This document shows, one piece after another, positions 26,568 through 37,509 of a stretch of DNA of 64,000 nt. The DNA comes from Bdellovibrio sp. (GTDB lineage Bacteria > Myxococcota > SpSt-1050): contig DYEF01000074.1 in assembly GCA_020725805.1 (NCBI GenBank), positions 1 through 64,000 on the forward strand. Direction: 5' to 3'. The notes below the pieces were generated by a model. That model was not told the DNA's origin, ran no database searches, and saw only the letters and a program-made list of their open reading frames with translations. How positions within the stretch are numbered: the stretch's first letter is position 1; each line of letters starts with the position of its first letter. The translations under genes were made by a program, and so were the position numbers.

Positions 26568-26620
26568 AGGACAAATATAGTTTCTTTTAGTCTTAAATGC
26601 AAGTTTATATGTAAAACTCT

Positions 26621-26646
26621 GTTCAAACCGTCCGAACCGTTCAGAC
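26621..26646. promoter_or_regulatory. Candidate operator with AACCG direct repeats
   Basis: The segment between the HTH regulator (start 26567) and the divergent gene (start 26825) holds AACCG at 26626-26630 and again at 26635-26639, inside a 17-bp GTTC...GAAC partial palindrome (26621-26637), followed by another GTTC (26639-26642). Such clustered repeats are typical of autoregulatory sites. The link to the HTH protein is inference from position only. Confidence 0.3.
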
Positions 26647-26824
26647 ACCACCTCAATTGTTGCATTTTCGGGAGCCCGGAAAATTTTATTTTAACAGCAT
26701 AAACGGATAGCAAGAGTATCTTTCAGAGACCTGTTTTGAAACAGCCATATCAAATATTTTACCTTGCTTTTTTATAAGCGTTGGGATATCATCCTTTGAG
26801 CAAATTTTGAGGAGAGAGGTCTGT

Positions 26825-28096
26825 ATGCGTCTTTCAGGGATTTTAATAGGTTTTCTAATCTTAACTATATTTACTGCAGTCTCATCCGGAGAAGAGATTC
26901 CTCTTAAGCTGAACCAGAAAGAGGTCGACATCTCTGGAAAGACCGAAAAGTTTTATTCGCTCTTCCCCGACCCACCTGCAGAAGTCAAGGTACAGGGACC
27001 CGCAAAACTAAAAATCACGGTGCGCAAGATCATCGACAAAAAGAACCCTCTGACAAAGTTGCCGGTTACATTTTCGGTCAACCTTGGTGAAAAAAAGATA
27101 AAAGAGCTACTTCTCAACGACAGAGAAGGAACTGCAGTAATAAAGGATGCCACTATGTTCAATGCCGGCTCAGACAACAGCTTTGAGCTGGATATTCCTC
27201 AGGGCGAACAGATAATCAGGTTGTCAGTGACAAAATCCGCCATCAAAGGTCTTCTCATAAGGGTAGAAAAAGCAGGGGAAGAAAAACCAACGGTTGCAAC
27301 AACACCAGTACCCGAAAAGCAGACAAAGAAAGAAGCAGAATTTGTCCCGCCGATAATACCACCACTTGCACCGCTTGTTCCGGCAGCCGAAAAAAAACCG
27401 GTTGAAGAGCCCAAATCGCCTCCCCCGCAACCGGCCGAAAAGAAGCCGGAAGAGAAAAAAACGGAAGTCTCAGCAAAAGAAGCACCCCCGCCGGCGCCTC
27501 CGCAGACTACTACCAGACACGAAGAAACACCTAAGGTTACGGAAGGAGCCTCACATAAAAAGAAGGGATTCGGAGATATTGTTCTCCTCTCCGTCAAGGG
27601 AGGGACGATTCTGCCACTTGAATACGGCAATCCCGGAGGATTCGGTGAATTCAGTACATCTTTCGGAATTTACAGAGGGGTTATGGCAGGTATTTCGGTT
27701 GCGTCCTACAATATAAACAGGGACTATATAATCAACGACCCCAATACAGGGAACGCCATTCTCAAATATCACCTGCACGCGGTGCCACTCTCCGTCTTTT
27801 TTGGATACAAATATCAGATGCAGAACATACTGACAAAATTCGAACTCGGCTCGGGTGTAAATATGGTCGATATCGATATCAGACGCAAAAATACTGCAGA
27901 AAAGACAGACACAATCAATTCATTTCAGTTCAATACGGCCGCAGAACTCGGCTATATTACAAAATACGGCTCCTTCGGAATGGGTATCAGATACCTTTAC
28001 TCGATATCCGATAATGCAGATAAAGATAACGGATTTGCGAGTAATATTAACAGCGGCGGTCTTATTATCACCACCTGCTATAATTACGGATTTTAA
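26825..28096 (+). CDS. Exported protein with Pro-rich linker and C-terminal beta-barrel domain
   Basis: A 423-residue protein. The signal peptide covers about 1-22 ([16 protein letters not shown]). A domain of about 130 residues with beta character follows ([20 protein letters not shown]). Then comes a strongly Pro/Lys/Glu/Ala-rich linker (about 165-245), likely extended across the periplasm or peptidoglycan. The C-terminal 170 residues alternate polar and hydrophobic residues with Gly/Tyr/Phe, consistent with a small outer-membrane beta-barrel ending CYNYGF. I use the ATG at 26825 because GAGGAGAGAGG lies just before it. The ssb gene follows by 11 bp. Function unknown. Confidence 0.72.
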   Translation: MRLSGILIGFLILTIFTAVSSGEEIPLKLNQKEVDISGKTEKFYSLFPDPPAEVKVQGPAKLKITVRKIIDKKNPLTKLPVTFSVNLGEKKIKELLLNDREGTAVIKDATMFNAGSDNSFELDIPQGEQIIRLSVTKSAIKGLLIRVEKAGEEKPTVATTPVPEKQTKKEAEFVPPIIPPLAPLVPAAEKKPVEEPKSPPPQPAEKKPEEKKTEVSAKEAPPPAPPQTTTRHEETPKVTEGASHKKKGFGDIVLLSVKGGTILPLEYGNPGGFGEFSTSFGIYRGVMAGISVASYNINRDYIINDPNTGNAILKYHLHAVPLSVFFGYKYQMQNILTKFELGSGVNMVDIDIRRKNTAEKTDTINSFQFNTAAELGYITKYGSFGMGIRYLYSISDNADKDNGFASNINSGGLIITTCYNYGF

Positions 28097-28107
28097 CGGA
28101 GGAAAAA

Positions 28108-28542
28108 ATGGGTAGTGTAAACAAAGTTATACTTGTCGGAAACCTCGGAAGAGATCCCGAGCTTCGCTACACACAGGACAGAAAACCTGTAGTCAATTTC
28201 TCACTGGCGACACAGGAGGTCTGGACAGGCAAAGACGGTCAGAGATCCGAAAAGACCGAATGGCATTCTATCGTGGTCTGGGGGAAACTTGCTGAAATCT
28301 GCAAGGACTACCTGACTACCGGTAGACAGATTTACGTAGAGGGGAGACTTACAACCCGCTCATATACAGACAAGAGCGGTCAGAAGAGATACAAGACAGA
28401 GATTGTGGCATCTCAGGTAGTATTTTTAGGCTCATCCCAGCAGGGAGGAGAACTCCCCAAAAACATTCCTCAGCCGGAAGACAAAGAACCTGCAGAAGAA
28501 GATATCAATGTACCGGTAGAGGAAGAGGACATCCCTTTCTGA
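28108..28542 (+). CDS. ssb: Single-stranded DNA-binding protein
   Basis: A 144-residue SSB that coats ssDNA during replication, repair and recombination. The OB fold spans residues 3-108 ([38 protein letters not shown]). An acidic tail ends in EEEDIPF, the protein-docking tip. SD GGAGG is 6 bases before the ATG. It lies in a plus-strand run with a signalling pair and AddAB-like genes, so recombination functions are loosely grouped. Confidence 0.96.
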   Translation: MGSVNKVILVGNLGRDPELRYTQDRKPVVNFSLATQEVWTGKDGQRSEKTEWHSIVVWGKLAEICKDYLTTGRQIYVEGRLTTRSYTDKSGQKRYKTEIVASQVVFLGSSQQGGELPKNIPQPEDKEPAEEDINVPVEEEDIPF

Positions 28543-28613
28543 TGATTGAAAACATACTGTACAGAACCATAAATTCCTTATATACCGATTATCCTTATTA
28601 AAGGAAGTCTCTG

Positions 28614-30665
28614 ATGTCCGAATTTGATTATAAATCACTATTTGAAAATACAGGAGTTGCCATCTGTATCTCAAGCAAGGAAGGAAAGATATTTCTGTAT
28701 AATCACCTGTTCGACAATCTGTTCGGGAAATTCAACATCACTAACATATGTGATATCCCGGAAGAAGGATACAGGGAGGCACTGCATAAGGTCATCGACA
28801 TTGCCAATGAGGGGTATGCAGGTGTTCCGTATCCTTTTACTTTCTGGACATCGCTTGGAGACAGCCGGAGAAAATATGAGGTGAATATTTCACGGCAACC
28901 CGGTACGGAACTGTTTATTATAACGATCTCTGACATTACACGACGGGCCGAGGCATACGAGGAACTCAACAGACGGAACAGGGAGCTTTCCTGTCTTATC
29001 AAGATTCACCAGCTTACGAGCAGTTCGTTCAGGCTCGATGACATTACCAGAACGACCATTACGGAGAGTTGCAAAATTTTCGATTTCCCTGTTGGCTTTA
29101 TTCTTATGCCCGACAACACAAAATCGCTCAGGATTGTATCACATTATTCCGAAAAACCTATAGATAAAGACTTTTTGAGCGAAGTTGAAAATATACTGAA
29201 CAACGGAAGAATCCTTATCTGGGCAAGAGATAAATTCAAGACCATTCTCGTCAGCGAAAGGGCAATAAGTGAGATTACTGAAAAAGAGGCAGAGCTTCTC
29301 GGCATTTTCAAGGTTTCTTCCATAGTTGCTGTCCCAATTGTGGTAAAAGGAGAGATATTCGGATTCGTTGTATTCGGTAGAAAAGAATCATACAGCCTCT
29401 TCTTCGATCAGGTCTCGATTCTCGAAACACTCGCACACCAGATAGGTATATCCATTCAGAACGCAATGCTCTTCAACTCATCCGAAAAGATCAAGGCAAG
29501 GGTCATTAAGCAGAACGAGAGTCTTAACCTGATTTACAAAATAGGTCTGATGTATTTTCAGAACCTGATATTCGGCGAACTTATGGAAGAGGCTGGCAAA
29601 GACATATTCCGGGTGACAGGCTTTGACGGAATGACTATTATCTATCAGAGAAAGGATAAACCCACGATTTACCATTTTGTCAGGGAACCCGGTCTTATGA
29701 AGGATTCTCACGGAGAGATAAACGAGACTCAGATTCTCGAATTTATGAAGACGCTCCTTTCGGATAGGAACTACATATTTATTGAAGACATAGATGAATC
29801 CGAACTTTTTCCACCTCAGATAAGAGAGAATATGAAACGTTGTAACATCAGGTCAATATTTATTACAGCAATCAGGGAGAAGGATGCCAGAATCGGTTTC
29901 ATTGCGGGGTTCTCGATAGATAAAAAGATTACCTGCTCAAATGAGGACATTTCACTCTGGACCTCGCTCACAGTCTTTATAGAATCTCTCTTAAACAATT
30001 ACGATTTCAGAAACGAACTCACTATCAGAGAGAAGGAACTGTCGAAACTCTCCAAAAAACTTATCAGCGCACAGGAAGACGAGAAGAAGAGGATTGCAAA
30101 GGAGATACACGACTCAATGGGACAGCTGATTTATACCCTCAATCTGAATATCGGAATTCTTTCACAGGACAACAGACTCTCAAATAATCCCGTTCTGGTC
30201 AAGACTCAGGAGATAATAAACCAGATACAGGAGGATATCAGAAAAATCTCGTACGAACTGAGACCACCGACGCTCGAGGAGATGGGACTTTTGTCTGCCC
30301 TCAGATGGCTCATCGACCAGATGAAGAATCCCTCAATAAAGATAAATCTGGGCACAAACCTCAAATCAGCCGTAAAATTCCCTTATCCCGTTCAGGTTCA
30401 GATATTCAGAATCGCACAGGAGGCACTTACAAATATCCTGAAACACTCACATGCAACGGAAGCAAATATATTTCTTTACGAAAACGAACAGACATTTTTT
30501 ATGGAGATATCCGATAACGGAGTGGGACTTCCCTCCGATGAAGAAGGCCGGAAGGGAATCGGCATTATCGGGATGAAGGAAAGAGCAATCTCTATCGGGG
30601 GGATACTGAAAATCAGTTCTACCGGAGAGACAGGAACCACAATTCTTCTGGAGATGCCAAAATGA
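28614..30665 (+). CDS. NarL/DegS-type sensor histidine kinase (PAS-GAF-GAF-HisKA_3)
   Basis: A 683-residue soluble kinase. Order: PAS (about 1-120), GAF (about 145-290), second GAF-like domain (about 305-460), HisKA_3 (about 485-555) with His499 in RIAKEIHDSMGQLIYTL, and HATPase_c (about 585-683) with EALTNILKHSHATEA, ISDNGVGLP and GIGIIGMKERA. This is the kinase class that pairs with NarL/FixJ-type regulators, and exactly such a regulator follows with an ATGA overlap. GGAAG precedes the ATG. The signal is unknown. Confidence 0.94.
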   Translation: MSEFDYKSLFENTGVAICISSKEGKIFLYNHLFDNLFGKFNITNICDIPEEGYREALHKVIDIANEGYAGVPYPFTFWTSLGDSRRKYEVNISRQPGTELFIITISDITRRAEAYEELNRRNRELSCLIKIHQLTSSSFRLDDITRTTITESCKIFDFPVGFILMPDNTKSLRIVSHYSEKPIDKDFLSEVENILNNGRILIWARDKFKTILVSERAISEITEKEAELLGIFKVSSIVAVPIVVKGEIFGFVVFGRKESYSLFFDQVSILETLAHQIGISIQNAMLFNSSEKIKARVIKQNESLNLIYKIGLMYFQNLIFGELMEEAGKDIFRVTGFDGMTIIYQRKDKPTIYHFVREPGLMKDSHGEINETQILEFMKTLLSDRNYIFIEDIDESELFPPQIRENMKRCNIRSIFITAIREKDARIGFIAGFSIDKKITCSNEDISLWTSLTVFIESLLNNYDFRNELTIREKELSKLSKKLISAQEDEKKRIAKEIHDSMGQLIYTLNLNIGILSQDNRLSNNPVLVKTQEIINQIQEDIRKISYELRPPTLEEMGLLSALRWLIDQMKNPSIKINLGTNLKSAVKFPYPVQVQIFRIAQEALTNILKHSHATEANIFLYENEQTFFMEISDNGVGLPSDEEGRKGIGIIGMKERAISIGGILKISSTGETGTTILLEMPK

Positions 30666-31318
30666 ACAAGAAGAGAATACTCCTTTGTGACGACCACGCC
30701 ATACTCAGGGAAGGTCTTAAGATACTGCTCTCAAAACAGCCGGACATAGAGATACTTGGAGAGGCTGCGGTAGGAGAAGAAATCATTGAGCTTGCAAGAA
30801 AACTCAGTCCCGATATCATCATTATGGATATATCTCTTCCGGGGATGAGCGGTATTTCGCTTACAAAGACCATAGTACAGGCAGACCCGAGAATAGCAGT
30901 ACTCATTCTTACAATGTATAATGACAAAGAATATCTTGTATCTGCCCTGAAGGCCGGAGCGAAGGGATATCTGATAAAGGAGGGAACGATAGATGAAATG
31001 ATAAATGCGATCAATATTGTATATAAGCATCAGATTTACATAGATAAGAGATTCGGGGAGGATACAATAAAGGAGGTCCTGCAGAAGCTAAAAGAGAAAA
31101 ACCTCGAAGAGAGTAATGATATTCTGACGCCGAGGGAGAAGGACGTTCTTGCACTTATTGCAGAAGGTAAGAGCAATAAGGAAATTGCAGCGGTATTAAA
31201 CATATCAGCCAAAACCGTAGATGTCCATCGCTCTAATATTATGCGCAAACTCGATGTCCACGACGCAATTTCACTGGTCAAAAAGGCTGCCCAGAAAGGG
31301 TGGATAAAAATAAAGTAA
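30662..31318 (+). CDS. NarL/LuxR-type response regulator
   Basis: A 218-residue transcription factor. The receiver (1-120) has acidic pocket Asp10/Asp11, phospho-acceptor Asp56 (IIIMDISLP), a Thr in LILTMYN and Lys106 in GYLIKEG. The LuxR-type HTH (about 155-212) includes LTPREKDVLALIAEG and the recognition region NKEIAAVLNISAKTVDVHRS. It overlaps the kinase gene by 4 bases and is certainly its partner. Target promoters are not evident from the sequence. Confidence 0.96.
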   Translation: MNKKRILLCDDHAILREGLKILLSKQPDIEILGEAAVGEEIIELARKLSPDIIIMDISLPGMSGISLTKTIVQADPRIAVLILTMYNDKEYLVSALKAGAKGYLIKEGTIDEMINAINIVYKHQIYIDKRFGEDTIKEVLQKLKEKNLEESNDILTPREKDVLALIAEGKSNKEIAAVLNISAKTVDVHRSNIMRKLDVHDAISLVKKAAQKGWIKIK

Positions 31319-31337
31319 CAAATCAGAGGGGAAAAAT

Positions 31338-34300
31338 ATGGATTATGAAAAGCTGATGAAAAAATATGGGAACGAGAATAATTTTATTGTCTATTCTGCC
31401 TCCGCCGGCACGGGGAAGACACACGCAATTACAAAGGAGGAACTGAGACACTTATTTGAGATAGGACATCCTGATTTTATCTCTATCACATTTACAAATG
31501 CCGCCTCAAAGGAGATGAAGGAGAGAATAATTGAGTATCTTACAGAGATTGCGGCATCAAGAGACACAAGGAAACCGAAAGACAATGCTTCATACAGGGA
31601 TATATTAGACGAATTAGAAAATTCCATTAAAAATTTTAACCGCAGGATGGCAGAAGAGATTCTGCTTGGTATACTCAACAACTATTCTTCACTTACAATC
31701 AGCACAATAGACTCACTTGCAGTAAAACTCCTGAAGGCATATCAGGACAAGACCGAACTCCCACTCGATATGAAAATACTACTTAACGAAGATGAGTTTT
31801 ATGATGAGTTGATTTTAAATTCACTAATTTATGATAACTACTTTGCATCACTAAAAGAGGCAGAGCAGATTGAATATATCAAACAGATTATAGAGAATAC
31901 TTGTAAATCAAAAAATGGTATAAATACTAACTTACTAAAGCAGATTAAAAGTAGTATAAAAGTCATAAAAAAACTACTAATTAACAATTCAGAAGAATCT
32001 TTCTATCCAGAACTAAACTTCGATCTGTCATTGATTTACAAAGAGGCGGAAAAACTCAAGAAAAAGCTGAAACAGATTCAGGAATATTATGACAATATAA
32101 AAGACGCCCCTAGAGATGCTCTTAATAATCTGGAAAATATTCTATCCGGAGAAAAGATAAACTTTGCTGAGATAGAACTACTGTATGATTATAAAGAGCG
32201 CTCTATGTTTAATAATTGTAAAGATGAAGCAATCCAAAGGAAAATAAGAGAACAATATACAAAGATCCGTCAGAGCGTAGCAGCTATTCACATTTTGTTT
32301 TCTGCCCATGTCAACACAACATTTTCAAAACTTTATAACAATTATCTTTCTCATCTTAGCAAGAATAAAAGCTACTTGTCCGAAATCCCCCTGAGTGATA
32401 TTTACCCTGAATTAATAAAAACAATAAGAGATAAAAACGAAATTCCACTAAGGTTTGGCAAGGATTTCTCGATGATTCTTATTGATGAGTTTCAGGATAC
32501 ATCTCTGATACAGTTTAAGGTGCTCTCGCATCTCTTAGATTATGTAATAGGCAGAAAAGGCAAAGCAGTTATTGTCGGAGACACAAAGCAGGCTATTTAC
32601 GGATTCAGAGATGGCGATTATAAAATGCTCTCAGAACTAATAGAAAAGAAGGAAGAAAAGATAATAACACTCGAAACGAACTTTAGAAGTAGAGAAGAGA
32701 TTGTAAGGTTTGTGGGCAATCTTTTTCCAAAAAAGAAGAATGTCGAGGAAATTTGTAATACTCTTGATTTTAAATTTGATGATAAGGATAAAGAAAAAAG
32801 AGATGCTTATAGTAAAGCATTTAATAAAATAGGTGCATTCGACCTTAACAAAATAAAGGTGGACAAAAAAGAAGGATATGTAGAAGTAAATGTATATGGT
32901 ATTGACTTTAAAAAGAAAGGTTCAAAGCATAAATTAGATGATGATGCATTTTCATCTTTCGAATTAGACTACATTCTTGATGAAATCAGAGAGAGAATCA
33001 CAGATCTTAAAAAAAGAGAATACTTATATAAAGATATCTGCATAATCACAAGAAAAAACGAGGACGTCATAGAGATCGCCTCATATCTTACGAGAAATAA
33101 AATACCCGTCAAATCATATAGTAGTTTAGATGCCAGAGAACGGAGTATTTCAAAGGAGATTATTGCCCTAATGAAATATTCACTGGACCCTGAAAACAAG
33201 AGTAGTCTCTATCAATTCTTTTCCGGCACCTTGCTTAGAAACAAAGTCAATTCACTTAGCTTAAAGAAAGGATATAGACAATTGCTTACTGATTTTGAAA
33301 AAGACACTAGCAAATTCAGGTTTGATAAAGACTCAAAACTCTATAAAGAGTGTTTTGAAGAGATACTCAGTAAAGCTAATACCCTCTCAGCCTATGATAT
33401 GCTAACGCTTATATATAAAACATTTGATATCACTTCTGACAGATATAAGGACGAACAGGCTGCCTATATGACACTACTTGATGCAGCAATAAAGCTTGAG
33501 AGGGAAGAAGATAATACTATAAAGACGTTTATGGAGAAGTTTGATGACAAGGGCAATCAGGAGGATTTTGATACACCTGATATCTGGAAAATGAATGTCT
33601 CTGAATCAATAGATGCAGTTACTGTGTCAACAATTCATAAGATGAAGGGATTAGGGTTTCCCGTTGTATTGTATATAGTCAAAAGGGGGGCAAAAGGTGA
33701 TAACAACCGCGAATTGGGTAAAATTAAGATAGAAGATAAAACATATCTGATAAAGAAAAACTCAGAAAATCTGGATGCACTGAAGACCATAGGAAGTTTT
33801 GATAAAAATATTGAGTATAATGAAGAGGATTTTATATCAGACACAGAAGAAGCGGCTGAAGCTATCAATAAGCACTATGTTGCACTGACCAGAGCCAAAG
33901 ATGAATTGTATGTGTTTTTGTATAATGAGATGAAAGACCGTAGTGGCAAGATAGGGACAAAGTGTATATTAACCTCGATGATATATAATCTATTTACTAA
34001 TGATGAGAATAAATGGAAACAAAAAGAAAATAATATATTAAGATACAGTGCGGGAAAGCAAAAACCAAAGGATGTTAGTGACAAAAAAGAGGAGACTGTT
34101 TACAATATTACCAACTTCCCGATTCCTGAGCAAAAACAGATATATTTAAAGAGTTTTTTAAACAGAGATGAGCAGGCGAGAATAGGAACGGTTGTCCATA
34201 ATGTGCTTTCAAAGATAATATTTGTCAAAGCTGATTCGGTTGATGAGGTAATTAACAGGGCGATTTCTGAGACAGAAAAGGAAGGAGTTGTCGTTTCGGA

Positions 34301-34625
34301 AAGAGATGAGATTACCAGTCAGCTCAAACAATTATTTTCAAACAATAATATGAAATGGATATTTGAGAAGAAAGACGGCAGGGAGATAAGAAATGAAATG
34401 GAGTTCGTTGATTCAACCGGAAATATGCTGAGAGCAGACAGAGTAATAATTGATAAGGATAAAGTATACGTAATAGATTACAAGACCGGTAATCCAAACA
34501 ACGAAGAAAGAAGGGAGTATAGGGCTCAGGTTAAGAGATACTGTGAGGTTTTGGGTGATTTGCTCAGGAAACCAGCTGATGGTTTTATACTTTATATCGA
34601 CAAAGGGGAGGTTGAGAAAATATGA
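31338..34625 (+). CDS. addA: AddA/RecB-like helicase-nuclease
   Basis: A 1095-residue UvrD-superfamily helicase fused to a RecB-type nuclease; with its partner it would process double-strand breaks for RecA loading. Motif I ASAGTGKTH (21-29), motif Ia SITFTNAASKEMKER, motif II LIDEFQDTS (near 381), motif III VGDTKQAIYGFRDGD, motif IV ETNFRS and motif VI HYVALTRAKDELY (near 844). The C-terminal nuclease has MEFVDSTG...ADRVIIDKDKVYVIDYKTGN (key Asp and Asp-Tyr-Lys near 1046). SD GAGGGG is present. The central part is more AT-rich than neighbours. The stop overlaps the next gene's ATG. Assignment to AddA rather than another RecB-like family is by domain order and partner. Confidence 0.88.
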   Translation: MDYEKLMKKYGNENNFIVYSASAGTGKTHAITKEELRHLFEIGHPDFISITFTNAASKEMKERIIEYLTEIAASRDTRKPKDNASYRDILDELENSIKNFNRRMAEEILLGILNNYSSLTISTIDSLAVKLLKAYQDKTELPLDMKILLNEDEFYDELILNSLIYDNYFASLKEAEQIEYIKQIIENTCKSKNGINTNLLKQIKSSIKVIKKLLINNSEESFYPELNFDLSLIYKEAEKLKKKLKQIQEYYDNIKDAPRDALNNLENILSGEKINFAEIELLYDYKERSMFNNCKDEAIQRKIREQYTKIRQSVAAIHILFSAHVNTTFSKLYNNYLSHLSKNKSYLSEIPLSDIYPELIKTIRDKNEIPLRFGKDFSMILIDEFQDTSLIQFKVLSHLLDYVIGRKGKAVIVGDTKQAIYGFRDGDYKMLSELIEKKEEKIITLETNFRSREEIVRFVGNLFPKKKNVEEICNTLDFKFDDKDKEKRDAYSKAFNKIGAFDLNKIKVDKKEGYVEVNVYGIDFKKKGSKHKLDDDAFSSFELDYILDEIRERITDLKKREYLYKDICIITRKNEDVIEIASYLTRNKIPVKSYSSLDARERSISKEIIALMKYSLDPENKSSLYQFFSGTLLRNKVNSLSLKKGYRQLLTDFEKDTSKFRFDKDSKLYKECFEEILSKANTLSAYDMLTLIYKTFDITSDRYKDEQAAYMTLLDAAIKLEREEDNTIKTFMEKFDDKGNQEDFDTPDIWKMNVSESIDAVTVSTIHKMKGLGFPVVLYIVKRGAKGDNNRELGKIKIEDKTYLIKKNSENLDALKTIGSFDKNIEYNEEDFISDTEEAAEAINKHYVALTRAKDELYVFLYNEMKDRSGKIGTKCILTSMIYNLFTNDENKWKQKENNILRYSAGKQKPKDVSDKKEETVYNITNFPIPEQKQIYLKSFLNRDEQARIGTVVHNVLSKIIFVKADSVDEVINRAISETEKEGVVVSERDEITSQLKQLFSNNNMKWIFEKKDGREIRNEMEFVDSTGNMLRADRVIIDKDKVYVIDYKTGNPNNEERREYRAQVKRYCEVLGDLLRKPADGFILYIDKGEVEKI

Positions 34626-37465
34626 ATAAATACTTCCTTGACCATAATCATGATGTCATTGAATATCTTATTTCTAATGTCGACCTATCAAGTCTCAATA
34701 AGTATCTGATTGTATTCCCCGGCAACCGTCCGAGACTCTTTCTTCTAAAGAAAATCGCAGAGAAATTAAACAGACCATTCGAACCGCCAGCTGTCTTATC
34801 GTTTGAAAATTTCATAAGATTTATTGCGGATAATGCCGGAAAGAATTACAAGATCGCATCTGAGACCGAACTATTAAATTTATTATACAATCTGAACCTG
34901 AAAAATAATAATCTTTACGCAAAACAGAAAAGCCACCTCTCGAGATTCCTGCCATTTGCACAGAAAGTAATTCAGGACTACTCGGTTATAATCAAGGCCG
35001 ATTGCATCGAGCTCTTAAAAAATGACAGAGATAAAATACTTGGTGGATTCGAAAAGACAGACCTTTACAATACGGTTACCGATTATATCGATATATTATG
35101 CCAGCTCAATGAGAATCTGGAGAAAAAAAATAAAATTGCTGATGCATCATTATTTAAAATTGCCTCTAACCTTAATGAATCGCAATTGAGAGAGATAACC
35201 AACAAGTATGAAAAAGTATTCCTGATTGATATTATCCCACTATTTATAACCGAATATAGACTCTTAAATAGTTTGAAAAATGAAAACAAGGTTGAATTCG
35301 TCTACCAAAAGAGCCAATATCTTGAGCACTTCAAGTATATTGGAAAACTTTTTGATACGAAAGAGATTAGGTCTGCTTTTGTTACAAAAGATATAAATGT
35401 CTTCGAATCACCTGATACTCACGGACAGATTCTGGCTCTCAAAGATATACTTTTTAAGCAGAACAAAGATAAGAAGTTCGACTCACCTGATACACTGGTT
35501 ATGCTCCCTGAGAGTGAGACACTGAGAATACTGACAAATCTGGTTTTAAATGAACTTGAGAGTGATAATTTCAATGTATCTATCGGGATTCCGCTCTCTT
35601 CTATGCAGATGACAAAGTTCTTCAATATCATCTTCGAGCTTTTATCTGAGAGTAATTCCAACTTAGAAGATATCAGGGCACCTCTGCTTTATACGCTATT
35701 AAGTCACGAGTACACCCAATCCTTAAGAGACAAGGATAAAAATAATCTTTATGCAATTAAAGAGAGTCTCTATGAGTTATTGAATAAAAAGGTATATGAA
35801 TATATTAGTATCGACGAACTCAGTAAACAAAAAGGGGCAAATCCGCTATTGTCAGAGTTTATTAACGAAACAATAAATAAGTCATTTAAAATCAAGACGA
35901 TTGGTGATCTCTCAGAATATATTTGTAATGTAATTACTTATATAGATAAAAATCAGGGTGGAAACCTAAATTACGGCTATTTCAATATAGAAGCGGCAAA
36001 GATATATCAGAGATTTAAAGAGATTTCCCAATCCGAAATCAAAGATATCAGTGTTACACCCAAAGAGTATGCATCGGTTTTTAATAATTTTGTTTATTCA
36101 ATTGAAATCAGACCCGAGGGTTCACCCCTCTCAGGTCTTCAGGTGCTCGGTGTATACGAATCGAGGGCACTAAGGTTTAAGAATGTATATATTCTGGACT
36201 TTAATGATGAGTCATTCTTTGATTACAATTTTGAAGACTCGTTTTTGCCATATAAGGTCAGAAACTTCCTCGGTCTCCCATCAAAATCCGACTACGATAA
36301 TTACATACTCTACTTTCTGGATATTCTCTTTGAACAGGGTGAAAAGATCAATCTCTTTTACAAGAGTACCGACAGATATTCAAAAAACAGGTATCTTTTG
36401 AGATATACATTTGAAAAGAAAAAGAAAGGAGAGGAATTAAAACCTGTTCCGGTATTCTACAACCTAAACCTCTCCACTCCTGATATAATATTGATTGCAA
36501 AGAATAAAGAGATGATTGATAAAATCATAAAAGATGGAATATCAGCAACCAAACTTAATACTTACTTAAATTGCCCCAAGAAGTTTTACTACTCAGCAGT
36601 ATTAGACCTTTCGGAGAGAGAAGAGATAGATGATACGGCAGAGGGAAGTATCTTTGGCGAGATTTTGCATGAGACATTTGAAGAATACTTTAAGAAATTG
36701 AAGGGTAATAAATGCAAAACAATTGATAAGAATAAAATATTCGAAATTCTTAAAGAAAAGTTCAAAAACAAAGTAAAGTTCAAAAGCAAAAAATACCTCT
36801 TTGACTATGCGATGCTCGAGGTGATACTTGAGAATTTTATTAAGAAGTGTGAAGAAAATGAATTGCTGAATAACGGGAAGATAGATTGCACAGAGAGTGA
36901 TCTTGAATTCTATTTTTCTATTGGCAATCAGAAAATAAAACTAAAAGGAAGGGTCGACAGGATTGATATTCTCGAGGATGGCACAATGCATATAATAGAC
37001 TACAAGTTTGCAGACGGCAAGTATTACAAAACGGTGAATAAGGAGATCACAACTACAAAGTCGAAAATTAAGGACGAAAAAGAATTAGTTGAGTTAATTC
37101 AAATGCGTGAGGAATATGTAAAAAAGAACAATAATATCCAGCTTCCGTTTTATATCTATCTTGCACAAAACAACAAAGACCTGAGTAAGAAGGCTAAGGA
37201 TTTCAAGGCAACATTTCTGTTTCTTAGAAATACCGATAAAGATTTTATTGATACTATACCTATCAAGCCAAAAACAGAGGGCAAAGGTAAATATAATAAA
37301 GAAGAAGAGGTTCTGAAATTAGACGATTATATAACCATAGTTGAATCTCTTATTAGTGAAATCCTAAATCCTGATATTCCGTTCTTCCCGGTTGAGACAA
37401 AAGGCTGTGAATACTGCGATTTCTACTCCCTCTGCCACAGAAATATAACTGAAGATAATCAATGA
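34622..37465 (+). CDS. addB: AddB-like PD-(D/E)XK nuclease with Fe-S cysteines
   Basis: A 947-residue partner of the upstream helicase-nuclease. The N-terminal two thirds look like a helicase fold without a Walker A motif (YLIVFPGNRPRLFLLKK at the start), as in AddB. The C-terminal nuclease (about 635-930) has SATKLNTYLNCPKKFYY, GEILHETFEEYF, GRVDRID and HIIDYKFADGKYY. Four Cys fit the AddB Fe-S cluster: one in NCPKKFYY and three in CEYCDFYSLC near the C-terminus. It is shorter than typical AddB (about 1150). It overlaps addA by 4 bases (ATGA). AddA-AddB order is the reverse of Bacillus. Confidence 0.85.
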   Translation: MNKYFLDHNHDVIEYLISNVDLSSLNKYLIVFPGNRPRLFLLKKIAEKLNRPFEPPAVLSFENFIRFIADNAGKNYKIASETELLNLLYNLNLKNNNLYAKQKSHLSRFLPFAQKVIQDYSVIIKADCIELLKNDRDKILGGFEKTDLYNTVTDYIDILCQLNENLEKKNKIADASLFKIASNLNESQLREITNKYEKVFLIDIIPLFITEYRLLNSLKNENKVEFVYQKSQYLEHFKYIGKLFDTKEIRSAFVTKDINVFESPDTHGQILALKDILFKQNKDKKFDSPDTLVMLPESETLRILTNLVLNELESDNFNVSIGIPLSSMQMTKFFNIIFELLSESNSNLEDIRAPLLYTLLSHEYTQSLRDKDKNNLYAIKESLYELLNKKVYEYISIDELSKQKGANPLLSEFINETINKSFKIKTIGDLSEYICNVITYIDKNQGGNLNYGYFNIEAAKIYQRFKEISQSEIKDISVTPKEYASVFNNFVYSIEIRPEGSPLSGLQVLGVYESRALRFKNVYILDFNDESFFDYNFEDSFLPYKVRNFLGLPSKSDYDNYILYFLDILFEQGEKINLFYKSTDRYSKNRYLLRYTFEKKKKGEELKPVPVFYNLNLSTPDIILIAKNKEMIDKIIKDGISATKLNTYLNCPKKFYYSAVLDLSEREEIDDTAEGSIFGEILHETFEEYFKKLKGNKCKTIDKNKIFEILKEKFKNKVKFKSKKYLFDYAMLEVILENFIKKCEENELLNNGKIDCTESDLEFYFSIGNQKIKLKGRVDRIDILEDGTMHIIDYKFADGKYYKTVNKEITTTKSKIKDEKELVELIQMREEYVKKNNNIQLPFYIYLAQNNKDLSKKAKDFKATFLFLRNTDKDFIDTIPIKPKTEGKGKYNKEEEVLKLDDYITIVESLISEILNPDIPFFPVETKGCEYCDFYSLCHRNITEDNQ

Positions 37466-37509
37466 TTTTTCTTGCCAAAAATTAATTTTGGCTCAAAATC
37501 GGATGCCCT

